A stretch of 34,883 bases of DNA from Gammaproteobacteria bacterium (GCA_024640825.1 JAHEEG010000001.1:1-34883); one strand, 5' to 3'. Counted from the stretch's first letter, positions 1 to 7,808 are shown. Made by a program: numbers and translations. Notes: a model not told the origin generated them from the letters alone.

Positions 1-402
1 ATTGCAGCGCTTCTCCATGGTGGTGTAGGAGTCGTTGGCTTGAACGTGTTCCTGAACTTTATTGCCCGCATAACCGCCAGCCGCGGCGCCCGCTACCGTA
101 GCAAGCTTCTTACCGCTGCCCCCGCCAACCTGGTTGCCCAGGACGCCACCAATGACCGCGCCCGTAACCGTTCCCATGATCCTGTGTTCATCGCGGGGTG
201 CCTTCTGATGGGTGATCGGAACATCCTCACAAACCTCTCGTGGCGTGGCGACCTCGGCCGTGGCCGGAACGACCTGTACGACCTCCGCGTGGGTGGGAGG
301 CGCCGCAGGCGCGCTGCCTATCATGTTGTATCCCGCAACGGCCCCTCCCGCCGTGGCGACCACAGCGCCGACGACGAGACCTTTGACCCATGATCCATTC
401 AT
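1..402 (-). CDS. Glycine-zipper 2TM domain protein, 3' end outside window (partial)
   Basis: The reverse strand opens with ATG at 402 and stays open to base 1, giving 134 codons without a stop. A good Shine-Dalgarno (AGGAG, 8 nt upstream) supports this start. The N-terminus (MNGSWVKGLVVGAVVATAGG) is a Gly/Ala-rich hydrophobic segment, probably a signal anchor. A Pro/Ala/Val-rich linker follows, then from about residue 76 a repeated glycine-zipper pattern (GAVIGGVLGNQVGGGSG, then GAAAGGYAGNKV). This is typical of the Rickettsia 17-kDa-antigen-like glycine zipper 2TM family, small envelope proteins of poorly defined role. The tail (YTTMEKRC) matches the part that follows the zipper in this family, so probably only a modest C-terminal piece is missing. 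Plus-strand reading frames over the same bases are shadows. Confidence 0.85.
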   Translation of the reverse strand, partial: MNGSWVKGLVVGAVVATAGGAVAGYNMIGSAPAAPPTHAEVVQVVPATAEVATPREVCEDVPITHQKAPRDEHRIMGTVTGAVIGGVLGNQVGGGSGKKLATVAGAAAGGYAGNKVQEHVQANDSYTTMEKRCN

Positions 403-660
403 GCTGACTTCTCCTGAAGCTTCCAATTTACGCACGGCCATGCTGCACGTTTCCACGGCAAGCGTACGAGACGCAGCTCGCAGGTCCGACGAGTACCAGT
501 GCGCATGCTTGTGCGCCGTCCGATGCAGCGCTCAAGACAAAGGTTGGGTTTACAGCGCTCACTGAACGACTCGGCGAGCAGGCGCAGCGTCAGAATGCGG
601 CCCTAAACGGTCACTTCCGTTCCAAGGAACAATACGAAATCGCCTGGACCGGAGAACCCA

Positions 661-1671
661 TCAGTCTTCGTAGCTTTCGAAGTCAAAACACTCCGTATCA
701 ACGGTTTTCTGCATCACAGTAGAATAGCGGTTCCCGGCCACTGATTCCGGCGCATACAGTTGGTTAAGGCGCGTCAGGATCTCTTCAGGTATCTCGAGCC
801 GCAGCGCGTCAAAGTTCTGCTCGAGGTGATCGATACGCGTTGTGCCGGGTATGGTCACTACGTGCTCGCCCTGGGCCAGCACCCACGCGAGAGCCAGTTC
901 CGGGACGCCACAATGCAGCTCCTTGGCGATTCCCCGGGTGACGCTCAGTTTCGCAAGGTTCTTTGCATAGTTGTCGGCCTGAAACCGTGGCATCGAGCTG
1001 CGCAGATCGGTCTCGTGAAAAGCCTCCGGGCGCAATGCCTCGTCGGCGAAAAAACCACGCCCCACGGGACTGAAGGAAACGAACGTCACGCCCAATTCAG
1101 CACAGGCGTCCAGCACGCCCAGTTCGGGATTGCGCGTCCAAAGAGAGTACTCGGACTGCATTGCAGCAATGGGATGTACGGCGCAGGCACGTCGCAGCGT
1201 AGCCGCCGACATCTCTGACAGCCCCACGTGGCGAATTTTGCCTTCAGCGACCAGGTCGGCAAGTGCGCCCACTGAATCTTCGATCGGCACCCGCCGGTCG
1301 AGCCGGTGCATGTAGTACAGATCGATAACATCCGTCTGGAGGCGCTGCAGGCTGGCATCACACTGTGCCTTCAGGTGCTCGGGGCGACCATCGAGAACCC
1401 GCTTCCCATCGCGCATTCCCATGACGCATTTGCTGGCCAGAAAAAACTCCGAACGTCGATGCCCGATGGCGTTGCCCAGCAACGTTTCATTGGTGCCGAG
1501 GCCGTATACCGTGGCCGTATCAAAAAAATCGTAACCTGTATCGAGGGCATGCTGAAACAAATGAATCGCATGTTCCTGCGGCTGAGCTGGTCCGTAGGCA
1601 TGGCTGACGTTCATGCACCCCAGGCCGATCGCTTTGATTTGAGTATCGCCAAGAGAGCGAGGTGCGAGCAT
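661..1671 (-). CDS. Aldo/keto reductase
   Basis: NAD(P)H-dependent oxidoreductase of the aldo/keto reductase superfamily, a cytoplasmic TIM barrel; substrate unknown. From the chosen start the protein is 336 aa, a normal length. The catalytic tetrad is visible: Asp51 and Tyr56 in FFDTATVYG, Lys81 in LASKCVM and His122 in YYMHRLD. The C-terminal cofactor-binding region (TIPGTTRIDHLEQN) is also present. The overall pattern is closest to the AKR13/YakC-like bacterial reductases. The frame stays open upstream to 1734, but ATG 1671 is preferred: it has AAAGGA 6 nt upstream and the protein then begins MLAPRSLGDT, as family members do. It is monocistronic as far as can be seen, with flanking gaps on both sides. 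Confidence 0.92.
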   Translation of the reverse strand: MLAPRSLGDTQIKAIGLGCMNVSHAYGPAQPQEHAIHLFQHALDTGYDFFDTATVYGLGTNETLLGNAIGHRRSEFFLASKCVMGMRDGKRVLDGRPEHLKAQCDASLQRLQTDVIDLYYMHRLDRRVPIEDSVGALADLVAEGKIRHVGLSEMSAATLRRACAVHPIAAMQSEYSLWTRNPELGVLDACAELGVTFVSFSPVGRGFFADEALRPEAFHETDLRSSMPRFQADNYAKNLAKLSVTRGIAKELHCGVPELALAWVLAQGEHVVTIPGTTRIDHLEQNFDALRLEIPEEILTRLNQLYAPESVAGNRYSTVMQKTVDTECFDFESYED

Positions 1672-1995
1672 TACGGGTCCTTTCGGCTTCCAGAGTAGAT
1701 GTTCAGTGTATTCGCGGCGGACACGCCGGGACAACCGTGGTCCATTGACGAGTTATCGGGAGCGCGGCAAAGCGATCGATCCGAGCACATCGAAAGGTCG
1801 CGAAGTCGGCGAGGCGCCAAATCTGATACCCGGACGCCTGCCGATCCGAGAGCCTGGCGATTCGACTGAAGATTCTTATCCGAGATGTTCCAGCGGCCGG
1901 AGCTCGCAGATCATAGCGCCCTCATGTTCTGCTGACGCTGGATTACGCGAAAGAAAGATCCTTGAGCACCTGGGTATTCGCACTATCGCGCCGAG
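1672..1995. other. Intergenic stretch, no gene recognised
   Basis: This is 324 bases between the start of the aldo/keto reductase and the end of the alpha/beta hydrolase. Short open frames exist on both strands, but their translations are Arg/Ser/Pro-rich and show no domain or convincing ribosome binding site. It probably holds the reductase promoter. No repeat or hairpin stood out. Confidence 0.5.
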
Positions 1996-2817
1996 TCATG
2001 CGCGCAGCTTATAGAGGAATTCCCGGATGCTGGCGTTGACCTCGACAGGTTTCTCCAAAAGCATGAAGTGACTGGCTCCGGCAACATCTACCCCTGTATG
2101 AGAGGCAATCCGCTGCTGCATGAGGTCGGCAACCTCGCGACAAACCGTCGCATCGTATTCGGCAGTAACGGTGAGGACGGGCACATCAATGGCGTCCAGT
2201 TTGGTGGTGGCAACGGGCGTTACCGACACCATCGGGTCGCGATGAGTTGCCCACCACCAGGAGTACTCGCCGGCAATCTGCATTACCCTTTTTTTCACGC
2301 CATCATGGATATGCTCCGGGTTGAATGCCGGAATGTTCACGAAGTCCTCTGCCGCACCCTGCGCGCCAGATTTCTGAAAAGTCTTGCCGCACCGACCGAA
2401 CGCACTGAACAGGTGTTCAGCTGCCGGAGAACTGTAGCCGGAAACGTAAGGACCGAGGGCCACGATCGACTTGAAAAGTTCTGGGTAGAGCGTGTAGGCA
2501 TCCACCACGATTTGGGATCCAAGAGAAAAGCCCGCGAAGTGCGCGCGGCTGACGCCGAGAAGCACCATTAGCTCATGCAGATCGTCCTCGTGACGATAGG
2601 GTGCATCCTCAATCGGATTGGACGACTTACCGAACCCACGCAGGTCGTAGCGAAGCACGTCGAAGTGACGCGCCAACTCTCCAAATTGCTCATCCCAATG
2701 GCGCCGATCACCGCCACCTCCATGGACGAGCACCAGGGTTTCGCCTGCCCCAGCACGCTCGTAGTAAAGAGTCGTACCGTTGGTGGTGGCCAGTTGCCCC
2801 TGTACTTCAATGGTCAT
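1996..2817 (-). CDS. Alpha/beta fold hydrolase
   Basis: A 273-aa cytoplasmic alpha/beta hydrolase of the esterase/dienelactonase-like superfamily; substrate not identifiable. The oxyanion-hole motif HGGGGD is at residues 32-37, and YDLRGFGKS at 57-65 marks the following strand-turn. The nucleophile Ser98 sits in the elbow GFSLGS. The acid is the Asp in TAEYDATV, and the His is in GASHFMLLEKP near residue 250, so the full Ser-Asp-His triad is in place. Length is typical. The start is the first ATG of the frame; its Shine-Dalgarno is weak. It diverges from rlmA across a 139-bp gap, which may carry both promoters. Confidence 0.92.
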   Translation of the reverse strand: MTIEVQGQLATTNGTTLYYERAGAGETLVLVHGGGGDRRHWDEQFGELARHFDVLRYDLRGFGKSSNPIEDAPYRHEDDLHELMVLLGVSRAHFAGFSLGSQIVVDAYTLYPELFKSIVALGPYVSGYSSPAAEHLFSAFGRCGKTFQKSGAQGAAEDFVNIPAFNPEHIHDGVKKRVMQIAGEYSWWWATHRDPMVSVTPVATTKLDAIDVPVLTVTAEYDATVCREVADLMQQRIASHTGVDVAGASHFMLLEKPVEVNASIREFLYKLRA

Positions 2818-2956
2818 GGCAGATACTCAGTGGATTCGGATATCAAAACATTAACGCAACATCGCCCCCCAATCGAACGTCGGATCAGGGTCATCATTCG
2901 GGCCAAGCGCCATCGGACAGGAGCAGTCGTTCAACGATCCAGTTTATCATCTGCGG

Positions 2957-3754
2957 ATGAAGCTGTTCGCTTGTCCGATCTGCAAAAATCCGCTCCTTAG
3001 GTTCGATGGCTCTCTGAAATGCCGCGGAAATCATAGCTACGACATTGCCAGAGAAGGCTACGTCAACCTCCTACCGGCTCAGTATCGCCGCTCTCGACGA
3101 CCCGGTGACAATGCCGACATGGTCGCCACCAGAACTCAATTTCTGAACAAAGGTCACTATCTGCCTCTGGTGAAAAGTCTTCACAAGATCATCATCGAAA
3201 CGCGTCTCGGCGCTCCGCTGGTGGACCTTGGTTGCGGGGACGGATACTTCACCAGCGCACTGGCAGAGCATATTCCCGATGTATACGGTGTGGACGTCTC
3301 TAAACCAGCCATCAAAGCAGCGTGCAAACGTGAGAAGTCGATCAACTGGGCGGTAGGGACCGTTTCACGACTGCCGTTCATCGATGGAGCATTCGGCACG
3401 GCAACCACTCTGATGGCTCCCATGAGCCAAGATGTAAGCAGAGTGCTGCTTCCGACCGGAAAGCTCTGCCGGGTTACGCCGGCAACGAATCATCTGAGCG
3501 AGTTGAAGCAGACGATGTACCGGGAGGTTCAAGAGCATCGCCGCGCGAACACCAGCCTCGCCCACTTCGTTCTGATACGAAGTACCCGAGTAACCTTTGG
3601 AAAAGAATTGAGCATCGAGGACCAGAAGGACCTGGTGGGCATGACGCCGATGCGCTACCGCATTTCCAAATCGCATGCCAAAGACGCTTGCGCAACCAAA
3701 ATGACCCACGTCACGTTCGATTTCTGGATCGATGTGTTCGAGAAGCACGACTGA
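2957..3754 (+). CDS. rlmA: 23S rRNA (guanine-N1)-methyltransferase, RlmA-type
   Basis: SAM-dependent methyltransferase that in E. coli methylates G745 of 23S rRNA in hairpin 35. At 265 aa it is close to the E. coli enzyme (about 269 aa). The N-terminal zinc finger is visible as Cys6, Cys9, Cys22 and His26. It is followed by the family signature YVNLLPAQYRRSRRPGDNADM, which matches E. coli RlmA almost position for position. The SAM-binding loop is VDLGCGDGYFT, then GVDVSKPAIKAA. The C-terminus (MTPMRYR...FDFWIDVF) also aligns with RlmA. The paralogue RlmA(II)/TlrB belongs mainly to Gram-positives, so RlmA(I) activity is the best inference. It stands alone and converges on an acyl-CoA dehydrogenase. 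Confidence 0.9.
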   Translation: MKLFACPICKNPLLRFDGSLKCRGNHSYDIAREGYVNLLPAQYRRSRRPGDNADMVATRTQFLNKGHYLPLVKSLHKIIIETRLGAPLVDLGCGDGYFTSALAEHIPDVYGVDVSKPAIKAACKREKSINWAVGTVSRLPFIDGAFGTATTLMAPMSQDVSRVLLPTGKLCRVTPATNHLSELKQTMYREVQEHRRANTSLAHFVLIRSTRVTFGKELSIEDQKDLVGMTPMRYRISKSHAKDACATKMTHVTFDFWIDVFEKHD

Positions 3755-3788
3755 GAGCAATGGGTCGCGAGTTGACATCATCTGTCCC

Positions 3789-3947
3789 TCAACACAGCGG
3801 CAGCGCCAGCAGGGAACGGTCAACAACGGTCGGGCTCCAATGGTGCTCGTCTTCCGACCTGATCATGAGTTTGCTGAGCAGGTCATACCCGGGGTCAGCA
3901 CGCCGGGCTTCGATCTGCAGGGAGAACCGCTTCGGATACTGCTGCTC
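3789..3947 (-). pseudogene. Possible cytochrome P450 remnant downstream of the acyl-CoA dehydrogenase
   Basis: In the convergent gap after the acyl-CoA dehydrogenase stop, one reverse frame encodes about 52 residues. They include EARRADPGYDLLSKLM and, further on, VVDRSLLALPL, ending in a stop at 3789. The first string resembles the segment ahead of the I-helix in bacterial P450s (typically RRAxPGDDLLSxL), and the second sits where the I-helix entry would lie. There is no start codon of its own, no heme-binding Cys loop and no ExxR, so at most it is a decayed internal fragment. The resemblance is by eye on a short stretch and could be chance. Confidence 0.3.
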
Positions 3948-5112
3948 AGTAGGACCGCGGCAACCCCAGTTCATGCTCCGTCACGTAGTTGAGGATCATC
4001 TCCTGGGAAATGGGCGCGATGCGCATCAGCCGCGCCTCTCGCCAGTAACGCTCGACGTGATATTCCTTTGCATAGCCGAATCCGCCGTGGGTCTGAACGG
4101 CCTGATCCGCCGCCTGAAAAGCGGCATCGGCAGCGAGCCATTTGGCCATGTTCGCCTCGGCGCCGCACGGCAGACCGTTGTCCAGCAGCCAGGCGGCCTT
4201 ACGCACCATGAGCTCGGCAGCGTCCAGCCGCATCTTGGCTTCGCCCAGGGGGAAGGCCACGCCCTGGTTCTGGCCAATGGGCCGGCCGAACACCACCCGT
4301 TCGTTGGCATAATTAACCGCCCGACGCAGCGCCGCCCGGCCAATGCCCAGCGCTTCCGCGGCGATGAGCACCCGCTCCGCGTTCAGGCCAGAAATGAGGT
4401 ATCGAAACCCTTTGCCCTCTTCGCCGACCCTGTCCGAAATCTGCACCGGCAGATCGTCGTAGACCACCTCACAGGTGGCGACCGCGTTGCGTCCGACCTT
4501 ATCAATCGGTGAGATGGTGACCTCCGGCCGCTGCAGCTCGGCCAGCAGCAGGGTCATGCCATCGGTGCGGCGGGCCACCTCATCTTTGGCCGTGGTGCGA
4601 ACGAGAAGCAGAACCCTTTCCGATTGCAGAGCCTTGGTGGTCCAGACCTTGCGACCGCGGACCAGATAGTGATCGCCCTCTTTGCGGGCAAAAGTCGTGA
4701 TGGAAGTTGTGTCGGTGCCGGCATCCGGCTCGGTGACGCCGAAAGCAACGTGTAGCGCCCCTCTGGCGACCTCAGGCAGATACTTCTGCTTCATTTCTTC
4801 GCTGCCGTACTTCACCACCGGCTCCATGCCGAACATCGACAGGTGCAGGGGCGTCGCGCCGTTCATGGCTGCGCCGGAAGCTGCTACCGTCTCCAGAACC
4901 AGACTGGCTTCAGTGATCCCCCGGCCACTGCCGCCGTAGGCCTCGGGTATGGCGATGCCGATCCAGCCCGCCTCGGCCATGGCGTTGTAAAAGTCCCAGG
5001 GGAACTCATGCTCGCCATCGCATCGTGACCAGTACTCATCGGGAAACTCTGTGCAAAGCTTCGCCACTGAATCCTTGATCAGCTGATGTTCTTCTGTGAG
5101 ATGGAAGTCCAT
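3946..5112 (-). CDS. Acyl-CoA dehydrogenase
   Basis: FAD-dependent flavoprotein that introduces an alpha-beta double bond into an acyl-CoA; 388 aa, full length. The N-terminal helical domain (MDFHLTEEHQLIKDSVAKL), the flavin/substrate region FGVTEPDAGTDTT (residues 124-136), the strand KVWTTKA and the C-terminal helices (QTHGGFGYAKEYHVERYWREAR) are all present. The usual C-terminal YEGT catalytic site is replaced by RIAPISQEM, with Pro where the Glu would be. However, Glu246 in SGLNAERVLI lies where isovaleryl-CoA and long-chain dehydrogenases carry their base, so activity is expected. The start ATG has GGGG and the context GTTAACC just upstream. It diverges from the MaoC-CitE-ECH operon across 187 bp, so joint regulation is plausible. 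Confidence 0.93.
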   Translation of the reverse strand: MDFHLTEEHQLIKDSVAKLCTEFPDEYWSRCDGEHEFPWDFYNAMAEAGWIGIAIPEAYGGSGRGITEASLVLETVAASGAAMNGATPLHLSMFGMEPVVKYGSEEMKQKYLPEVARGALHVAFGVTEPDAGTDTTSITTFARKEGDHYLVRGRKVWTTKALQSERVLLLVRTTAKDEVARRTDGMTLLLAELQRPEVTISPIDKVGRNAVATCEVVYDDLPVQISDRVGEEGKGFRYLISGLNAERVLIAAEALGIGRAALRRAVNYANERVVFGRPIGQNQGVAFPLGEAKMRLDAAELMVRKAAWLLDNGLPCGAEANMAKWLAADAAFQAADQAVQTHGGFGYAKEYHVERYWREARLMRIAPISQEMILNYVTEHELGLPRSY

Positions 5113-5192
5113 GGTTAACCCCGAGTGAAACGTTCTGGATACGTAAGATGCTGAATGTGGAACCTGCTGGATATTGAATCATTTCCGCGGCG

Positions 5193-5230
5193 CTTTCACC
5201 CCGACTTTTCACCCCGGCTTTTCACTCCGG
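5193..5230. repeat. Three direct 13-bp repeats in the divergent ACAD/MaoC intergenic region
   Basis: Three head-to-tail copies of a unit close to CTTTTCACCCCGG lie at about 5193-5204 (one base shorter), 5205-5217 and 5218-5230, with only one or two changes between copies. They sit between the start of the acyl-CoA dehydrogenase (5112, minus) and the MaoC start (5300, plus), where a shared promoter/operator would be. They could be iterated regulator sites; the sequence alone cannot show this. Confidence 0.6.
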
Positions 5231-5299
5231 GCAGGGGCGGCGGTTGGAAAACTCTGCCAGCTCGGGTTTACTTAGCCTCTGGTATCCGGGGGCGGCAGC

Positions 5300-5752
5300 A
5301 TGGCAGGAAAATATTTCGAAGAGCTCGTCGTCGGCATGACGTTCCAGCACCAGCCAAGTCGCACGGTCACCGAGACAGACAATCTGCTGTTCACCGCGTT
5401 GACCCTGAACCCGCAACCGCTGCACCTGGACGCCGAGTTCGCTGCAACCACTCAGCACGGACAGATACTGGTCAACAGCATCTTCACGCTGGGCCTCGTG
5501 GTGGGCCTGTCCGTAGGCGATACCACCCTGGGAACGACTCTGGGCAACCTGGGTTTTGATAAGACCACCTTCCCGAACCCGGTTTTCATAGGCGACACCA
5601 TCAGCGTCCGCAGCCGCGTCGTGGACCAACGGGAAAGTAGATCCAAACCGGATCGCGGCGTTGTCACCTTCGAGCACGAAGGCATCAACCAGCGGGGCGA
5701 GACGGTCTGCTCGTGCATCCGCGGCGCCATGATGATGAAGCGACCGGAATGA
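5300..5752 (+). CDS. MaoC family (hot-dog fold) enoyl-CoA hydratase, mesaconyl/itaconyl-CoA hydratase-like
   Basis: A 150-aa single hot-dog hydratase expected to add water across the double bond of an enoyl-CoA. The active-site region reads ALTLNPQPLHLDAEFAA (about residues 34-50). It keeps the His of the hydratase-2 motif, but Asn and Gln replace the usual Asp and Asn, the variant seen in proteins annotated as mesaconyl-CoA hydratases. The second motif, HGQILVNSIFTLGLV, follows. The start ATG has the purine-rich GGGGGCGG upstream. The stop overlaps the start of the CitE-type lyase (ATGA), so the two are translationally coupled. MaoC next to a CitE-like lyase is the known arrangement for C5 dicarboxyl-CoA chemistry, such as itaconyl-CoA to citramalyl-CoA or mesaconyl-CoA to methylmalyl-CoA. 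The exact substrate is inference. Confidence 0.88.
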   Translation: MAGKYFEELVVGMTFQHQPSRTVTETDNLLFTALTLNPQPLHLDAEFAATTQHGQILVNSIFTLGLVVGLSVGDTTLGTTLGNLGFDKTTFPNPVFIGDTISVRSRVVDQRESRSKPDRGVVTFEHEGINQRGETVCSCIRGAMMMKRPE

Positions 5753-6675
5753 GCGAAGTCGCCCGAATACGTCCGCCCGGGGTTAACCGGCTCCGGCGTT
5801 CTCTGCATTTCGTACCTGGCGCGAACGAGAAAATGCTTACGAAAGCCATCGCCACCAAGGCCGACGGCCTCGTTCTGGACCTGGAGGACGCCGTGACCCC
5901 CGACCGCAAGGACTCGGCCAGGGCGGTTGTTGCATCCTGGCTACAGGACGTGGACTTTGCCGGGAAGGAGCGAACCGTGCGCATGAACCCGCTGGACACC
6001 CCATGGGGGCTGGCGGATATCGAGGCCACCATGGTTCACCCGCCCGACGCCTACCTGGTGCCCAAGGTCTCGACGCTCGCTGAACTGCAGGCGATCGATG
6101 CCCATCTCAGCACCCTGGAAGCGCGCTATGGCCATCCTCCGGGCGGTGTGGGGTTGATACTGGTTTCCACCGAAACGCCGCGGGGCGTGCTAAATCTGCC
6201 CACGTTTTCCGACTGCCCCCGGGTCATCGCCCTGTCGTGGGGAGCGGAAGACCTTTCTGCTGCGCTCGGCGCGCCGAAAAACCGCTATCCGGACGGCACC
6301 TACCTCGACCTCTACCGACACTGCCGGGTGCAGACCCTCCTTTGTGCGGCGGCGGCTCAGCTGCAGGCCGTGGACACGGTATACGTGGATATTGCAGACG
6401 CCGAAGGCCTGCGACAGGAATGCCTGGAGGCGGCCTGGATGGGCTACACGGGGAAAATCACCATACACCCGAATCAGATAGACATCGTCAACGCAGCTTT
6501 CACGCCTTCGGCGGAAGAGGTCGATGAAGCGCAGCGTCTAATGGCCGCGTTCGCGGAGGCGGAATCCCGGGGCCTCATGGCCATCGCCTTCGAGGGCAAA
6601 ATGGTCGACGTGCCTCACCTGAACCGCGCTCGGCGTCTGCTGGCCCGCGCAGCACAGACAGGAGCATCGACCTGA
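5749..6675 (+). CDS. HpcH/HpaI aldolase / CitE-type CoA ester lyase (malyl- or citramalyl-CoA lyase-like)
   Basis: Mg-dependent TIM-barrel lyase of the citrate-lyase beta family, 308 aa, normal for stand-alone CitE-like enzymes. Visible motifs are RRSLHFVPGANEKM near the N-terminus (CoA contact), LVLDLEDAVTPDRK (acidic metal/CoA site), LILVSTETPRG (catalytic Glu strand), ALSWGAEDLSAALG (metal-binding Asp) and GKITIHPNQIDIVN. The family cleaves malyl-CoA, methylmalyl-CoA or citramalyl-CoA to acetyl-CoA or propionyl-CoA plus a 2-oxoacid, and some members are malyl-CoA thioesterases. The ATG at 5749 overlaps the MaoC stop by four bases and its own stop overlaps the next gene by one base, so three consecutive enzymes are coupled. 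Together with the MaoC gene it suggests hydration then cleavage of a branched C5 acyl-CoA. Confidence 0.9.
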   Translation: MSEVARIRPPGVNRLRRSLHFVPGANEKMLTKAIATKADGLVLDLEDAVTPDRKDSARAVVASWLQDVDFAGKERTVRMNPLDTPWGLADIEATMVHPPDAYLVPKVSTLAELQAIDAHLSTLEARYGHPPGGVGLILVSTETPRGVLNLPTFSDCPRVIALSWGAEDLSAALGAPKNRYPDGTYLDLYRHCRVQTLLCAAAAQLQAVDTVYVDIADAEGLRQECLEAAWMGYTGKITIHPNQIDIVNAAFTPSAEEVDEAQRLMAAFAEAESRGLMAIAFEGKMVDVPHLNRARRLLARAAQTGAST

Positions 6676-7481
6676 TGAAACCTCTGACGTTGAAGACCCA
6701 GAAAATGCAGGCGCATATCGACAGCGACGGAATCGGCTGGATCATCTTCAATCACCCGGAGCGGCACAATGCTCTGTCGCTGGAAATGTGGCAGGGGCTG
6801 ACCGATATCCTGACCCACTATGCAGATCAGCCGAAGGTGCGCGCTGCCATCATGCGAGGCGCAGGGGGCAAGGCCTTCATCTCTGGAGCGGACATATCGG
6901 AGTTCGAGACCAAGCGCGCCAATGCCGAACAGAAAGAGCAGTATGGGGCGGTGGCGGGAGCAGCGAATCTCGCCTTGGCGCGATTTGAAAAACCGCTAAT
7001 CGCGATGATTGAGGGCTACTGCATCGGCGGCGGTCTGGCTACCGCGCTCGCCGCCGATCTGCGCTTTGCTACCCCGGACGCCCGCTTCGGCATCCCTGCC
7101 GCAAGGCTGGGGTTGGGCTATGAGTACGAGGGGATAGCAAAGCTTGCGCGCATCGTCGGGCCTTCCCGGGCCCGCGACATTCTGTTCTCCGCCCGCTTCC
7201 TGGAAGCCCAGGAGGCTAGAGACATGGGGCTGGTGAATGCGATCGTCAATCGTAGCGACATCGACGCGGAAGTCGCCGAGTATGCCCGGGGGATTTCAGC
7301 CAACGCGCCGCTGACGCTGAAGGCGGCAAAAGCAGCGCTGAACGCCTGGGAAAGGGGTGGACGCGAGACCGATTTAGATCGCGTGCGAACTCTTGTTGAT
7401 GCATGCTTCGACAGCAATGACTATCGCGAGGGGCGGCGCGCTTTCCGGGAGAAACGCCCGCCGGTCTTCAAAGGCCGGTGA
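6675..7481 (+). CDS. Enoyl-CoA hydratase/isomerase family protein lacking both usual Glu residues
   Basis: Crotonase-fold protein of 268 aa. The oxyanion-hole segments are clear: AFISGADISEF (residues 67-77) and EGYCIGGGLATAL (113-125). By motif alignment to rat mitochondrial hydratase, the position of Glu144 is Ala142 (ARFGIPAARLG), and that of Glu164 is about Asp168 (SRARDILF). A classic hydratase mechanism is therefore unlikely. Crotonase relatives with this FGIPAARLGLGY pattern are common but mostly uncharacterised; isomerase, hydrolase or lyase activity is possible. Translation starts at an ATG overlapping the upstream stop by one base (TGATG), so it is the third gene of the MaoC-CitE operon. 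A second in-frame ATG ten codons in is a possible alternative start. Confidence 0.9.
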   Translation: MKPLTLKTQKMQAHIDSDGIGWIIFNHPERHNALSLEMWQGLTDILTHYADQPKVRAAIMRGAGGKAFISGADISEFETKRANAEQKEQYGAVAGAANLALARFEKPLIAMIEGYCIGGGLATALAADLRFATPDARFGIPAARLGLGYEYEGIAKLARIVGPSRARDILFSARFLEAQEARDMGLVNAIVNRSDIDAEVAEYARGISANAPLTLKAAKAALNAWERGGRETDLDRVRTLVDACFDSNDYREGRRAFREKRPPVFKGR

Positions 7482-7496
7482 CCCGGCGCCCGCTGA

Positions 7497-7808
7497 TCAA
7501 CCAGATTCCTGTCTCAGCGCGGAAGCACCCTCGTCGGTGAGGTAGGAGGTGAACGCTGGATCGTTGACATAGTCCAGTTCGCTATCACAGTTCATCACGA
7601 ACTCGCGAATGGTCGGCAGCGCCATCGATTCGGGTGCATCTTTGAGACGCGCCTTGAGCATCCCGGCGTCGACTTCTGCCTCAAACTGCGTCTTGTAAGG
7701 CCCAACGGTTATTCCTTCCCGCGTGTAGAAGTACCACTTGTCGTCGCTCCGGAAGAATCTATCCGAACGGAACCAGGTTTTGGGTTCCTCATTATGCCGG
7801 TGCTCCAT
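7497..7808 (-). CDS. DUF6316 family protein
   Basis: Small 103-aa soluble protein of unknown function. The conserved core (WFRSDRFFRSDDKWYFYTRE, then GITVGPYKTQFEAEVDAGML) is characteristic of the DUF6316 family found in marine gammaproteobacteria. The rest is acidic and rich in charged residues, with no signal peptide or metal motif. The start is placed at ATG 7808, which has GGGAG upstream at good spacing and lies just before the conserved core; the frame is open further upstream to 7880 but without similar support. It ends 15 bp from the convergent crotonase-like gene and lies about 108 bp downstream of the TPR lipoprotein end. Confidence 0.8.
   Translation of the reverse strand: MEHRHNEEPKTWFRSDRFFRSDDKWYFYTREGITVGPYKTQFEAEVDAGMLKARLKDAPESMALPTIREFVMNCDSELDYVNDPAFTSYLTDEGASALRQESG

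Noticed and set aside
40-565. Two plus-strand open frames of 117 codons each
   Set aside because: They lie over or next to the reverse-strand glycine-zipper gene, which has a good ribosome binding site and a recognisable domain; the plus translations are Arg/Thr-rich and featureless.
1706-2014. Plus-strand 102-codon frame in the gap between the reductase and the hydrolase
   Set aside because: Low-complexity, charged translation with no domain; overlaps the ends of both neighbours.
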